Origin: Reticulitermes lucifugus
Lineage: Eukaryota > Arthropoda > Insecta > Blattodea > Rhinotermitidae
Direction: 5' to 3'
Length of the DNA: 64,000 nucleotides
NCBI GenBank assembly: GCA_026260175.1
Contig: JAKCWW010000044.1
Coordinates: forward strand, 44,803 to 108,802
The translations under genes and the position numbers were made by a program. The first letter of the stretch is position 1; each line of letters opens with the position of its first letter. Under the pieces are notes generated by a model that saw nothing but the letters and a program-made list of their open reading frames with translations, searched no databases and had not been told where the DNA came from. Positions 50,111 through 62,900 of the stretch are shown here, in pieces.

Positions 50111-51539
50111 TGCCAGATTGCTATTTCCACTGCAACCTTGTTTTATTGTTCAATGTGACTCTTATATCATGGTGTGTGTTTGTTGCTAGCAGCCAGAGGC
50201 TGTCATGACCCATTCTAAACAGTTCAACAAAAAGGGACCGCTTCATTGTATTGGAGGGACAGCAGACTGTTATTACAAGTCTTCCAATATAACAAAAGGA
50301 TCATTGAGTGATGTGTAGCATTGCAGTCACAATGTCTCTTCCAATTTATATTGTGTATGTGTTAAGTGATATAACATTGTGGACTGTCTGACAATTTTTT
50401 TATCAATATATGACACAAATTGTAGTGTTACAAATCAGCGTGTTTGTCTTGTAAGAAAGCTCAAATAGTGACATGAAAACAAGTTTTTATTTCAAATGTT
50501 GTTTATGCCAGTGGTTCCCACACTCTGATAGTCTGCCAAAAGAAAACAGCACATTGGTGGGTCTTATGTGCCTGTATTGTTTTAACAAAGGTTCATAGTT
50601 TAGGTGTTGCTGCTACATTAATTATAAAAATGTTATTTTTAATAACCTGTTCCAGTTGTGTAATTGACATTTACGTTTCTTTCCTTTCCTTTCAGAAACA
50701 AATGCCTAGTGAAACATGTATATCAGTAGGTATTGATATGGAACACATCAAGTGAGTGTCTGAAAAGAGACAAATAATCACATAATAGACCAGTTCTTTA
50801 GGAGTAACGTGGCAGAGTGGGGCTCACGGGAATCACTGATTTATATGTACAGGTCATACAATTTCAATAATCTCATGAACTCTGAAAACATGTGTACATA
50901 TGACTGAGTGTAGCTGCATGTTGATCATGTGTGTTCTTAACACAAAGAACTTAGATCAAAATGTGATGAATGTACGTGTGTTTGTTCTTCTCAATATCTG
51001 ACACAGTTTGTAGACTATTCATAGTGTCAAGTTTGAAGATGGGTGGGCCCAGACTAACAGCATGGCTTGAAATTAGAGATTAATTTATTTATTCAGAAGT
51101 GCTGATGAATATCCTTATTCCTCTCCCACTTTAGTTTCACGCAAGTCAAGCATAAAACAGGCTGATGTGCTTTTATACACTTCTGGGTCCACCTTTTTTT
51201 TAATGGTTTATAAACAATAACTTTATGTATTCACTGTTCTGTAAATTGAGGTAACAGTATTTAAAGCTTCTTATATGGAGATGTATGTCAGTATGCACTC
51301 AGAATTTATTCATTGGATTGGCAGTGCACAGAATGTGAGAAGTAGATTCAGTCTCCTTAGATAAATTAATGGAACTTCTTACACCTAGTGGCGTATAGTT
51401 GTGAAGAGTTGTTCTTATTTTCCAGTCTTTGGCATGCAGCTTGGGCTATTTCTTACTATTAATTTTACTCTCTGTGTTCCAAATACTCTCATCCTTGCCT
51501 GTGCCTCCCCCGTCTTCCTTGTTGACATGTCTGCCATAC

Positions 51540-51760
51540 TTTCCCAGCACATGTTCCATCTTATAACCTTGTGCTTTTCCAGTCACTCTGTCTGAACATC
51601 CTCTGCCCATGTATGTCTAGGTCTTCCTGTAGGTGTTTTTCCTTGCTCACATACCTGCCATGCTTAAGGGTATCTTTCATTTTGCACCCTGTATATATGT
51701 AGGAACCATCTGAGGTGTGAATTATCATTTGTTTCCTTTGGTGACTTAACATTTAAAATT
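51540..51760 (-). repeat. Probable retroelement 3' fragment
   Basis: On the minus strand a short frame reads GRYVSKEKHLQEDLDIHGQR, and a neighbouring frame gives TYMGRGCSDRVTGK, similar in spacing to the C-terminal GRPR-TW-DxV region of LINEs. Weak. Confidence 0.3.
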
Positions 51761-52133
51761 ATTCTTACTATTTGACATCTAATTGGATCGCTTCTCCTTT
51801 CCTTCTCATGTATACTAACTGTAATGGCTTATGAGTTGCAGGTGTTGTTATTGTGTGTGTCTGAAGTGGACAGTTCAGATGTTTGTTTTCATTTTCCCAC
51901 TCATATGAAAAGTCAGTATGTGTTTGTCACCTACAGACATTTAGTATGTATCTCTAAGAACAGAAGAAAACCATCACAAAAGTAACTTCACTTTAGCATT
52001 ATTGGGAGCAACAAGCCCAGTTGTACACACAGCCATATTTCTAGCCATTTCTGAAGCATGGATCAAGTATGTGAAAATTACTGTCTTCTGGGATGTGCTG
52101 CCTCCATCTTCACAGTATAAGATGCCCCTTCCA

Positions 52134-52176
52134 CCCTGAAGATGGAGGCAGCAGTTTCCTCCGAAACGTCAGTACC
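52134..52176 (+). ncRNA. Hammerhead-like motif with strong helix II
   Basis: CCCTGAAGATGGAGGCAGCA, then GTTTCCTCCGAAACGTCAGT: the CUGAAGA box, helix GGAGG/CCTCC (5 bp), GAAAC, then CGTCA. About 40 bp upstream (52,096-52,112) lies the complement GCTGCCTCCATCTTCA, so the motif can also pair with its neighbour as in the fold-back elements. Confidence 0.45.
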
Positions 52177-52846
52177 ATTCTACCAAAGTGCATGGTGTCA
52201 CATGTCAGGAAACAGTAATCTTGATAGCTTGTGCTGTGAGAACCTCAAATGTCAGTTTTTAAATTTCTTACGATCACCTTGCTTTAGGTGTCCCACTTCT
52301 TCCAGTCATTATCCAGTGAATTGGTCCTCTTTTCTCTCATTCTTTCTTTTCAAATTCACATTTTATTTGGATGTCCAGTATTCGTTTTCCTCTACATCCA
52401 TTCTTCCTCTTGACTGTTTCTCTTTGGACTAGATTCCAGGTCCTTCTAAAGTGAATGGTTGTTACTGTTGCATGAACTAAAAAGAAATGTCTCATTTGGT
52501 TTCGGGCATCTTTGTGCCTTACCATGTTGGTCTGCATCTCATATAGGAAGCTGATGCTAAACAAGTAGTTGTAGAATCAAATTGTTAAATGTGCAGCCTT
52601 GCAGATATTATTCAGTTTAGATGAGATTTGTGGGTAGTTAAGGGTTGAGAAATGTAAAGCTACCACTGCCCCAGTTTTACAATGAACTTAATTCCTCATT
52701 CAGTATTTACATTTACACTGAAAATGGTTTTACGTACTTGTCTGAACAAAATTTCTGCAATGTAAAAATGTATTGTAATGTATGTTTCTGGGTTTTTCTG
52801 CAGAGGTTTCTTAGAGGCTAGAAAATATCATTCCTGCAGCCCAAAC

Positions 52847-53510
52847 ATCAAAATAGAACTAATTAAAAGTTTTAATAGACCAACATGTGCACTATATTCT
52901 TGTAAGCAAGTCGATCACCCCTACATATGTTTCAGCNTATAACAGGCCATCCTCAGGGGGTCAAAGTTTTTTACATAGACTTTACATCTGTTAGTTCAAT
53001 TTTAAAAATAGCTAGTGCATCCACATAAAATAAAATAAAAAAATCGGCTGGTTGCGTTGTGACAACGCAACCAGCCGGTGCAGACCACAACACAGAACTC
53101 ATAACAACATAATACAGGAAAACCTCAACCTACTTGTGATAACTGCATACAAGACCGGACTGCCTTTAATTTATATATAACAATAGATATGTAATGTTAA
53201 CCTTTTATGAAAACTAGTAAAGACATTCCCTAGGATTTTACAGCTGGAAGTAATAATACCAAAATCCATTGGGAACTACGATTCATTTTATTTTATTTTA
53301 TGTGGATGCACTAGCTATTTTTAAAATTGAACTAACAGATGTAAAGTCTATGTAAAAAACTTTGACCCCCTGAGGATGGCCTGTTATAGGCTGAAACATA
53401 TGTAGGGGTGATCAACTTGCTTACAAGAATATAGTGCACATGTTGGTCTATTAAAGCTTTTAATTAGTTAACAAGATGCAGGTGAATACAACGTGAAATC
53501 AAAATAGAAC
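52847..53510. mobile_element. Fold-back element with two hammerhead-like motifs and 13-bp TSD
   Basis: ATCAAAATAGAAC at 52,847-52,859 and 53,498-53,510 is a perfect target-site duplication. The arms of about 185 bp (52,861-53,046 and 53,284-53,468) are nearly perfect inverted copies. Each carries CCCCTGAGGATGGCCTGTTA, then AGGCTGAAACATATGTAGGG (53,366-53,406 on +, 52,919-52,967 on -). Between the arms, 53,045-53,078 is a perfect palindrome with arms CGGCTGGTTGCGTTG. High arm identity and an intact TSD mark it as the youngest member. One base (52,937) is unknown. Confidence 0.7.
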
Positions 53511-54879
53511 ATTTTCAACAAACCCATTTAAAATATCAGGCTTCTTTAAACTTGATACATACAATCAAAATATCATTTATGGACCTTGGAGTCCTTCCCC
53601 CACAGTTTGTTATTGCTAGGGTTTAAGTTATTTTAAATCATATAATCATCTCATGAGCTCAGTATAAAATCATTGTTAACAGTTACAATTAATTATATAA
53701 TGTGTAATTACATTTTGATTATATCCCATCAGATCATTCTTTCCTTCCTCTGATGATCCAACACTGACCACAAGGGCAAATTTAAAATTTGTGCAGGACT
53801 ACAAACACTAAGTTCCCAACTTGATCTAAGGGGTCCTGGTGGTTTTGAAGTAAGGTATTGGAGTCTGATATCAAACGGATACAGATGATATTACCACTGT
53901 ACCATAACAAAGTGGTTTGTTTGCATTAAGGACCCAGAGATCTATGCAGGCAGTACTGTAGCTACTACACACGTCAAAGGGTAGGTGACGAACAGGACAC
54001 TACAGCTTTGGAGGCAGTAAGATGGTAGTTCTATCAGCCAACTTACCTGGCAGCAGGCTTATAATATTTCTAAGGTCAAATTACTGCTGATAAGTTGCAG
54101 TAACAAATCCTGGATGGTTTAAGTGATGGGAAGCTTAAGCACAATTGGGGCAAAGGTACCCTGAAGTAAAGGCGATGATGACAAGCAGGTCACTAAATAA
54201 TCTCGTCACTTGTTCATCAACAGCACATAAACTGAATAGACTCCCACTTTCTTGCAGGAAAACAGTGTCCTATTAATTGAAGTAGAACCTAAAACATCTG
54301 TGAAAAGTGTCAAAAATAAAGTTGTGGTTTCTGTGAGATGAAAACCAGTGGCTTAAATCCTCCAACACTGTCACTGCATTCTAGACAGCCGATGCAGAAT
54401 GTGAGTGAACATGACTGAATGTAATGCAGTGCAGTTGGCAAAGCCCAACAATACATCTGTCCTATGCTTATATAGCAACATATATTGTAAGCATAGGACC
54501 AACACCAGCAGCTTCTGTCTCAATAAATATAATGAAGAGAAATTGTTAGCCATTTCCTGCACAGCTGACTGTAAGTAATTTTAGGTACAGGTATTCAATT
54601 GTTCATGCTGTATTAAAAGCTGATGTGTTCAGGAAGGCTGCAGGAACATCTTATAATACTATGAGGTCGGCATTCTTATTCAACATTTCAGCCTTATACT
54701 CCTAAACTGTTTTGTCACAAACCAGGTGTTAATGGCTGTAGTCTTGTGGAATATAAGTTGCCTGCTGATATAAGTTAATGTAACAACAGACATGTTGTAA
54801 GATTAAAGAATCCCTGTGCCTGTGCACTCTAGACATCAGTACTAGAGGGGATTGATCAGTATCATGCCCATGGAAAGTC

Positions 54880-55035
54880 TGGTGCCCAGAGCAGTTGAGA
54901 GTGTGGTGATGAAAATACAAACTCAAATCCTCCTGCCAGAAATTGAACCTTTCAGGATTCCAGTCTTCTGGGATGTGATGCTGTGTCACTGTGTTAATGC
55001 TGTCACTACTGATAGCATTACAGTATCACGTTTTT
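54880..55035 (+). repeat. Dispersed repeat D, copy 2
   Basis: PVFWDVMLCHCVNAVTTD is encoded at about 54,960-55,013, matching the 46.6-kb copy at the core. Confidence 0.5.
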
Positions 55036-55149
55036 AATTCCCTTTATCAGGAAATGCTTTAAAATAATTTTATAATGCTAGAATTCTGTTTTAAATTGAT
55101 AGTTTTTACCAAAACTAACTCCATGGAGCAGAGTTCTTCTTGAGAAGCT

Positions 55150-55410
55150 AACAATTCCTCAGCTAGTCAAGAAATTCCCTGCATTTTATGAAAGCCAAAG
55201 GTAAACTGCTGTGGTCACAAGATCCCACTACCTGTCCCTATCCTGAGCCAGATCAATCCAGTTCACACCTCTCTCTCTCTCCCTCCCCCCCCCCAATCCT
55301 ACTTTTTGAAGATCCATTTTTATATTATCCTCCCATCTACACACGTCTCCCAAGTTCTTACTAGAACACAAACTAAAATTCAGTTGTCTTCAGAATTTTA
55401 AATCAAAATC
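55150..55410 (-). mobile_element. LINE 3' end, RTE-like, decayed
   Basis: On the minus strand TGGGAGGATAATATAAAAAT, GAACTGGATTGATCTGGCTC, AGGATAGGGACAGGTAGTGG and GCAGGGAATTTCTTGACTAG reproduce the WxDNIKMD, IDLAQDRDR and NAGNFLTS signatures. A (CT)n(C)n tract at 55,268-55,295 interrupts it. Confidence 0.65.
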
Positions 55411-55989
55411 CAGAAAACAATTGCCAGTCATCATTGCTATGTCAAGTTTTGACCTCACAACATACAAAATACATTTTTGTCATAATCCCAATACAGTATA
55501 TGTTTAGTATAAAGAAAGGCTCCGTGGCATACAAAGTTTCCTTTTAGAGGTGGGGACAGGGAGAAGCTAACCAATCTCATACCAAGGTTTAGTCTGTGTC
55601 CATGCCCCTCCTGATGTGATCCCTAGCTCAGACGCAACTTTCCCATTATTTAAATAATTAAGTTTGACAGTGGTTTTTTTGTATATTTATTAGAATGTCC
55701 AGTAACTGCACTTACAGAAATGTTGGACATCACTATATGTAATGAGTTTAACATATTATTACAGGACTGCAGCTAGCCAATAAGAATGGTGTAACAGAAT
55801 TGTAAAGCCATTTTCGGTGTTCCTAGAAACAGTCAGATATGTTCAGAACCGTACTTCCTATTGAAGGCCTTACTCATTTTTTAGCTTGTCGACTGTGAAA
55901 AAAGCCCTTAACATGAACAGCATGCTCATGTTGCATCTAGTTATGATAGAGATCATGCTTGGAATCACTCTTTATTTTGAACTTTCCAA

Positions 55990-56268
55990 TTTCTGCAACA
56001 GTGGGCCGGGATGGCGTAGTCGGTATAGCGACTCGCTACGAGCTGGACGGTCCGGGGATCGNNNNNNNNNNNNNNNNNNNNNNNNNNNNNNNNNNNNNNN
56101 NNNNNNNNNNNNNNNNNNNNNNNNNNNNNNNNNNNNNNNNNNNNNNNNNNNNNNNNNNNNNNNNNNNNNNNNNNNNNNNNNNNNNNNNNNNNNNNNGAGC
56201 TATACCTCTACTTCTCCTCTGGGCCTTCATGGCCTGTTCTAGGGTGAACTTTACCTTTTCTGCAACAG
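55990..56268 (+). mobile_element. SINE family S1 with 12-bp TSD; contains assembly gap
   Basis: TTTCTGCAACAG at 55,990-56,001 and 56,257-56,268 flanks the SINE, a perfect target-site duplication. The head GGGCCGGGATGGCGTAGTCG keeps all its CpGs although the surroundings have almost none, so the insertion is recent. Unknown bases fill 56,062-56,196. The tail ends GTGAACTTTACC. Confidence 0.85.
56062..56196. other. Assembly gap (135 N)
   Basis: Unknown bases inside the young S1 SINE. Confidence 1.
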
Positions 56269-57224
56269 AAGGTATGTAGTCTTAAAGATGGCTTCAAAGC
56301 TGTTTGTTTCTTACGATTACTTTCCTCTAAATGGTGCCCTAAAGAGGATCTCATATTATGAATCTAATTGCAGTGAAAATACTACTACATGGCATGTTAC
56401 AAATTAAGACCAGGAACTGACAGTATTTTCTGGGATATGACAATGCAAAGGTTGTACATATGTTATGTTCTATGCCAGGACTCAGCATGACCTTCCAGCT
56501 CATATTCATACAAGTCACCACATTTTACAACTCTGTGTCTAATTAAGACTATCCATATGCCACCATGACTCTTGTTAGGATATTATATATTACATTGAAC
56601 ACCACACTGCTAAACTCTTTACAATCATATGCAACTGAAATTGTACTTGTTAACAGTTCCACAAGAAAGTGTGGAAAGATACAGATGTTTTCCAACTACT
56701 TTCTTTGTGGTTTTACATCATTCACAGGTGTTGATTTTTATTTCTTTCAGGCACAGGTCCATCAATGACACCTGATGGACAATTGTGAACAAACAGTGCA
56801 AACAGACATGAATAATTTTCCCTTGTATTTCACTAATATACATTGTACAGATATTTAAAATACCATTACAGATCATAGGGACATGCATATGGTATTATGC
56901 ATCAACGTTTTATACAGTGTGCCATTTTTTTAGAAATTTAAAGTCTTATTTTGAGCTTCATGTCAAGCAGAGGCTTAAGACTAGACCTTTATGGACCAAA
57001 ATTCAATTTGCAGAACATAATTCTGTATAGAAATGCACCCCAAATTTAGGAGGTGAAGCACAGACAAAACCAACTTTCATCTTATGCATCAATTTGATGC
57101 ACTTCCTGCAAACATATGCATAATAATTTTAACTGAAGTGTGCTGCATAAATTACCAGACATGCTCCAAGACATTCTTGATAGAAGACAACCTATTGTGT
57201 TACTTGACTTAATAACATGATAAT

Positions 57225-57434
57225 AGTCAACACAATTATATTTATTATAAAAACAGTATTCTTAAATTATTGTAAGGATAAAATCTCTATCCACCGAATG
57301 GCAATTTATGATTATACAGCTAACCTTTTCTTATACGTTTTTGTTGGCCTGATGACTCCAAGATGAGCTGAAACATGTAGTCATTCTACAGAAACAAGGA
57401 TATTGTTTTTATAATAAATATAGTTGTGTTGACT
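57225..57434. mobile_element. Fold-back element, 31-bp terminal inverted repeats, hammerhead-like motif
   Basis: 57,225-57,255 and 57,404-57,434 are inverted repeats matching at 30 of 31 positions (AGTCAACACAA at the outer end). Inside, 57,349-57,382 reads CCTGATGACTCCAAGATGAG, then CTGAAACATGTAGTC, with a CTC/GAG helix. Length is 210 bp. Confidence 0.55.
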
Positions 57435-58233
57435 GTTTTAATTATTATAATAATATTACAAGACATGCTAGTGTACGGTTCTGATCATCTCTATATTTTA
57501 TGTTACCAACTGATAAAAGTAATCCTAGTGTGAAAGTTATATTCTTCCAATTTACACATATGTGTATTATGAAAGATAAAACATTAGCAGTGACAACAGA
57601 ATCTGAGCAACCAATTGTGCAATGCATTATGATTGCATTGGATATTGAATCATACAGAATTCTGTATAAATCGTAAAATTCTACAAAACTGAACATTCTT
57701 GTTATTCAACCTGATTCCACTGAAGTTTCCTTTCCTGACATCATCTTTTCAACCTTAATCAGTCCTGACTGGAGGGATCAGACACCTAGCAACTGTTGTT
57801 GAAAGTCTGTACAGTAACAAAGAATGTCACATTACAAATTCCTGTAGACAAATCAAACAGATGATATTCATTGGTTTCATCAAAAAATCACAAACATTCA
57901 GAGGGACTAAACTTATAGAACAAGTTAGCAATTTACCTTTTAAACATGTCATATTCTAACAGTCAAATGCCAAAATAAAAGTAGTAAAATACTGATTTTT
58001 AAGACTGGTGACAGGAGTAGCTGTACAGGATCAGAAAAGTGAAGTTAATACAAAGATGTTAAGAATGTATAGTGTAACAGTGAAAACAGAAGCTTACAAC
58101 ATGCATGTCACCAACAAATTCTTATGCTTAAAGGTTTAGGGCCATACAGTACCAAAGCAATGAACAAAACAGCAAGTACACTGCATTGCATAGAATGAAG
58201 TCAATATAGCTGTACATTTACTGAAATAAAGTA

Positions 58234-59864
<1,631 letters not shown>

Positions 59865-59973
59865 ATGACTCCACACTTTGGATTGGTTGAGGGCCGTAAA
59901 GGGCAGACTGGTGCTTACAAAGACAAAAGTAAACCAGCGGATGTTCGTAGCAGCAACATGAATGCAGCCAAAG
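59865..59973 (+). CDS. CCT4: CCT4 exon 1
   Basis: [36 protein letters not shown] and one base of Ala37, donor AAAG|GTATAAG. The segment usually reads IRFSNISAAK; here it is [10 protein letters not shown], a diverged but alignable version. Confidence 0.9.
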
Positions 59974-62900
59974 GTATAAGTGCTGTCATATCTACTTATT
60001 GACCCTGTATGCTTGTTATTCATCATCAAGATGGTGAGTCCCGTTGCGGATTTATTAGAACGCGTATGGGGTGGGGACATTATTAAACATTCCCACGCGC
60101 ATAACCTCAAATTGTAGCAGTCTTTGGGTCCATATTCCCCGCGGATGTTGCTTACAGGAGCAGCGTTACCAATGGTTTTTCACCTTTTCCCCGACAGACT
60201 CCACTGTCCTGTATGGCGTGATGTATATTATATCAGGCATAAGTTGACCACTACATGCAATAGCAATTGGTTTTGTAACAGTGACTCCAATTTGGTGAAG
60301 AAGGCGCCGAGTATAAGGAATATAAATTTTGGCTCGGCGACAGTAATACTTTAGTATTATGTTGAGTTTTGGTCAGCTGAATTTAGATGTTTGTGTATAC
60401 TGGTTAGTAGTATTCATGTATGTGGAGAGCATTAAAAGTTGTGTATGATGTTTCACAGTACGTTCAGGAAAGGAACCACACTTCAAATTATCGTTTCTGT
60501 TTTTATGTGTTTATGTATCTAGGTCTGTGTGGTGCACTGGCATGGAATAGGGGACACATATTTCCCATCCAAGACTTAACTGTTTGCTATTATTTATTCA
60601 GTAACACTTTGAAATATTCTTATTTTGTTAACAGTAGCAGTATTTGTGAGTGACTACAGTAATGTAATTATTGTACGCATCATAAAGTAGCTTCATTTGT
60701 GCCTCCCTTTTTTCTTGTGTCATAGAATTCAGAGCATGTTGCCTTAGGGTTGACACACATAATTAATTCATCAGTGTTTGGCTCTGATTGCTCATATTAA
60801 TGACAGCCACATGGATAAGGAGACCCAAAATGTAAATCACCAAGGGTAGGTTTTCATTTCAGGCACAGAAACTCATGTGATGTATGCTAGCATTCATAAA
60901 GCTTAGCCTTGTGAGGCTTCATTTTAGTGATAAATGTCACAGCTGCCAATTAACTGAGTTACAAAAAAAACCACCCTCTAATCTATTAGTATTAGTGACA
61001 GTCTGAAGTCATGACTGCCAACATGCATAAAGGTTAGTTTTTGAGGTTAGGTGTGACTGACAGAAACGTAGTCTGTGTTAACACAGACTGAGTGCAGGAA
61101 CAGCTGTTAACACTGTTAGTGGCTGTCACCTCTGTTACTGTTATTGCCAGTATGCATGCTGGCAACCCACATTCATTATGATCTCCAATATATCAGACTC
61201 GACATCATAGCGGTGAACAAATGCAGGCACATATTTTGATTGCGTTATAGTTTTCACTATGAATATTTCTTCTGTTGCAGAAATTAGGTATTTTGAAGTA
61301 TTATTGAATGGAGAATGGTCAACTGTTAGGTTGTTTAAAAGGTAGGCATGCATTTGTTATTCTGCTGGGTTTTTATTTCATCATCTCACCGAGCACTGTA
61401 GCTCTATCGCATCAAAAGCTGGTAATCACCAGGACATCCCATGAAAATTGCAGTGGTCAGGACAACCATACCAAAAAGAGATGCACTGTATGTTTGGTTC
61501 ATTATCCTGGCATTCACCTGGAGGGACTGAGGAGGACCACACAAAACTTCAGAATGGCTAGTGTCATACCAAAATTTTAACGTGATAGTGTTAACTGCTT
61601 GAGCCATCTGAAGACTTATTCTGATGTTTTCTTGTTTAAAAAAATGCAACACATTTTATATGTGACTGTGATTGTTCGTCATGCATTCACAGCACATATA
61701 CGAATTTTATTGAATTGTGTAGAAAATTTGTTGGTAGAAGTACAGCCAAAAATCTAGCAATTGGTTTGTCAGATGGGTCGGGAGAGAGGATTGGTTGGAA
61801 GAGAACAGAACAAGAAGAAGGGATGCTGCCATTTATGCAGTTCCTCCTGTTCACTGAATCATGTAGGAATATTTAAGAACCATTTGATGTGACATGGATT
61901 CTGTAGTTTGATCACTCTTCATTAATATGCTGTACACTGTTTTTGTCACCTGTTACAACACATATTGTTGCACATGTAATCTAGTGCCACATTTCACTGT
62001 TATTTGACAATTGAAATGAAAAACTCTATAACTGTCCTATTGTTTCACTGATATTTGTATTCATTTACAGCTGTAGCTGATGCTATTCGCACCAGTTTAG
62101 GTCCTCGGGGTATGGATAAGATGGTAAGTCTGACAAGCTAGGCCTTCAGTTTTTGTGAAAATTAAGGTGTTAAAGGCAAGAACTTTTTGTCCTGAAACGT
62201 ATTTCTGTGTCCTACAGATTCAGACTGGCAATGGAGAAGTAACAATTACAAATGATGGAGCAACAATTCTCAAGCAGATCAATGTCACACATCCGGCAGC
62301 AAAAATGGTAAACTTATGCGCTGTTTCCTGTTTATTAAATTAGTGAGTTATCTTGAATTCCCAAATTTGTCATTTTAGTCTTGTAATTTTGATATTGAGG
62401 ACCTGTGTGCATGGCTGGATATACATTTTCACTGCTTTTCAAAAGAGATAAATGCAAATTATGTTATAAGAATGATAGGTTATATGTTACACTCACATTG
62501 CACTGTGCATTACTAGTGCAAGTAGGCAGGCAACAAGCCTCCTGAGTGTGAATCCGTTAATGGGGTTTCATTGCAATAGGAACAAGATTGATTTTAATGC
62601 CTGTTTTCAATGTGAAATATAGCACAAATTAATTTGATTCTAAAATTTATTTTATGGTGTATGTGTTTTTCTTCCCACCAACCCATATATCTTCAGATAG
62701 CCTGTCAAGTCAAGACTCACTGTGTACATGCTTATTAAGCAGAAAACTAATAATAATAAAATTATAATATGTAGAAAAGTACAAATTAGTAAGATTTTAA
62801 TATGCAAAGAGAAACCAATGAAGATACAAAAATAGGATCCTTAGACAGAAGATATTTTGACGTTTACCCCTGATTATAGAACATCACTGTTTTTGATAAT

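Larger units (their letters stand above)
45330..58233. other. Intergenic region between Pgant2 and KRR1 (possibly including a long 3' UTR)
   Basis: AT-rich, CpG-poor DNA with no supportable gene. LINE, SINE, fold-back and simple repeats are listed separately. I see nothing recognisable in about 45,330-46,600, 47,115-48,140, 48,550-49,670, 50,115-51,530, 53,515-54,870, 55,415-55,985, 56,270-57,220 and 57,440-58,233. Confidence 0.8.
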
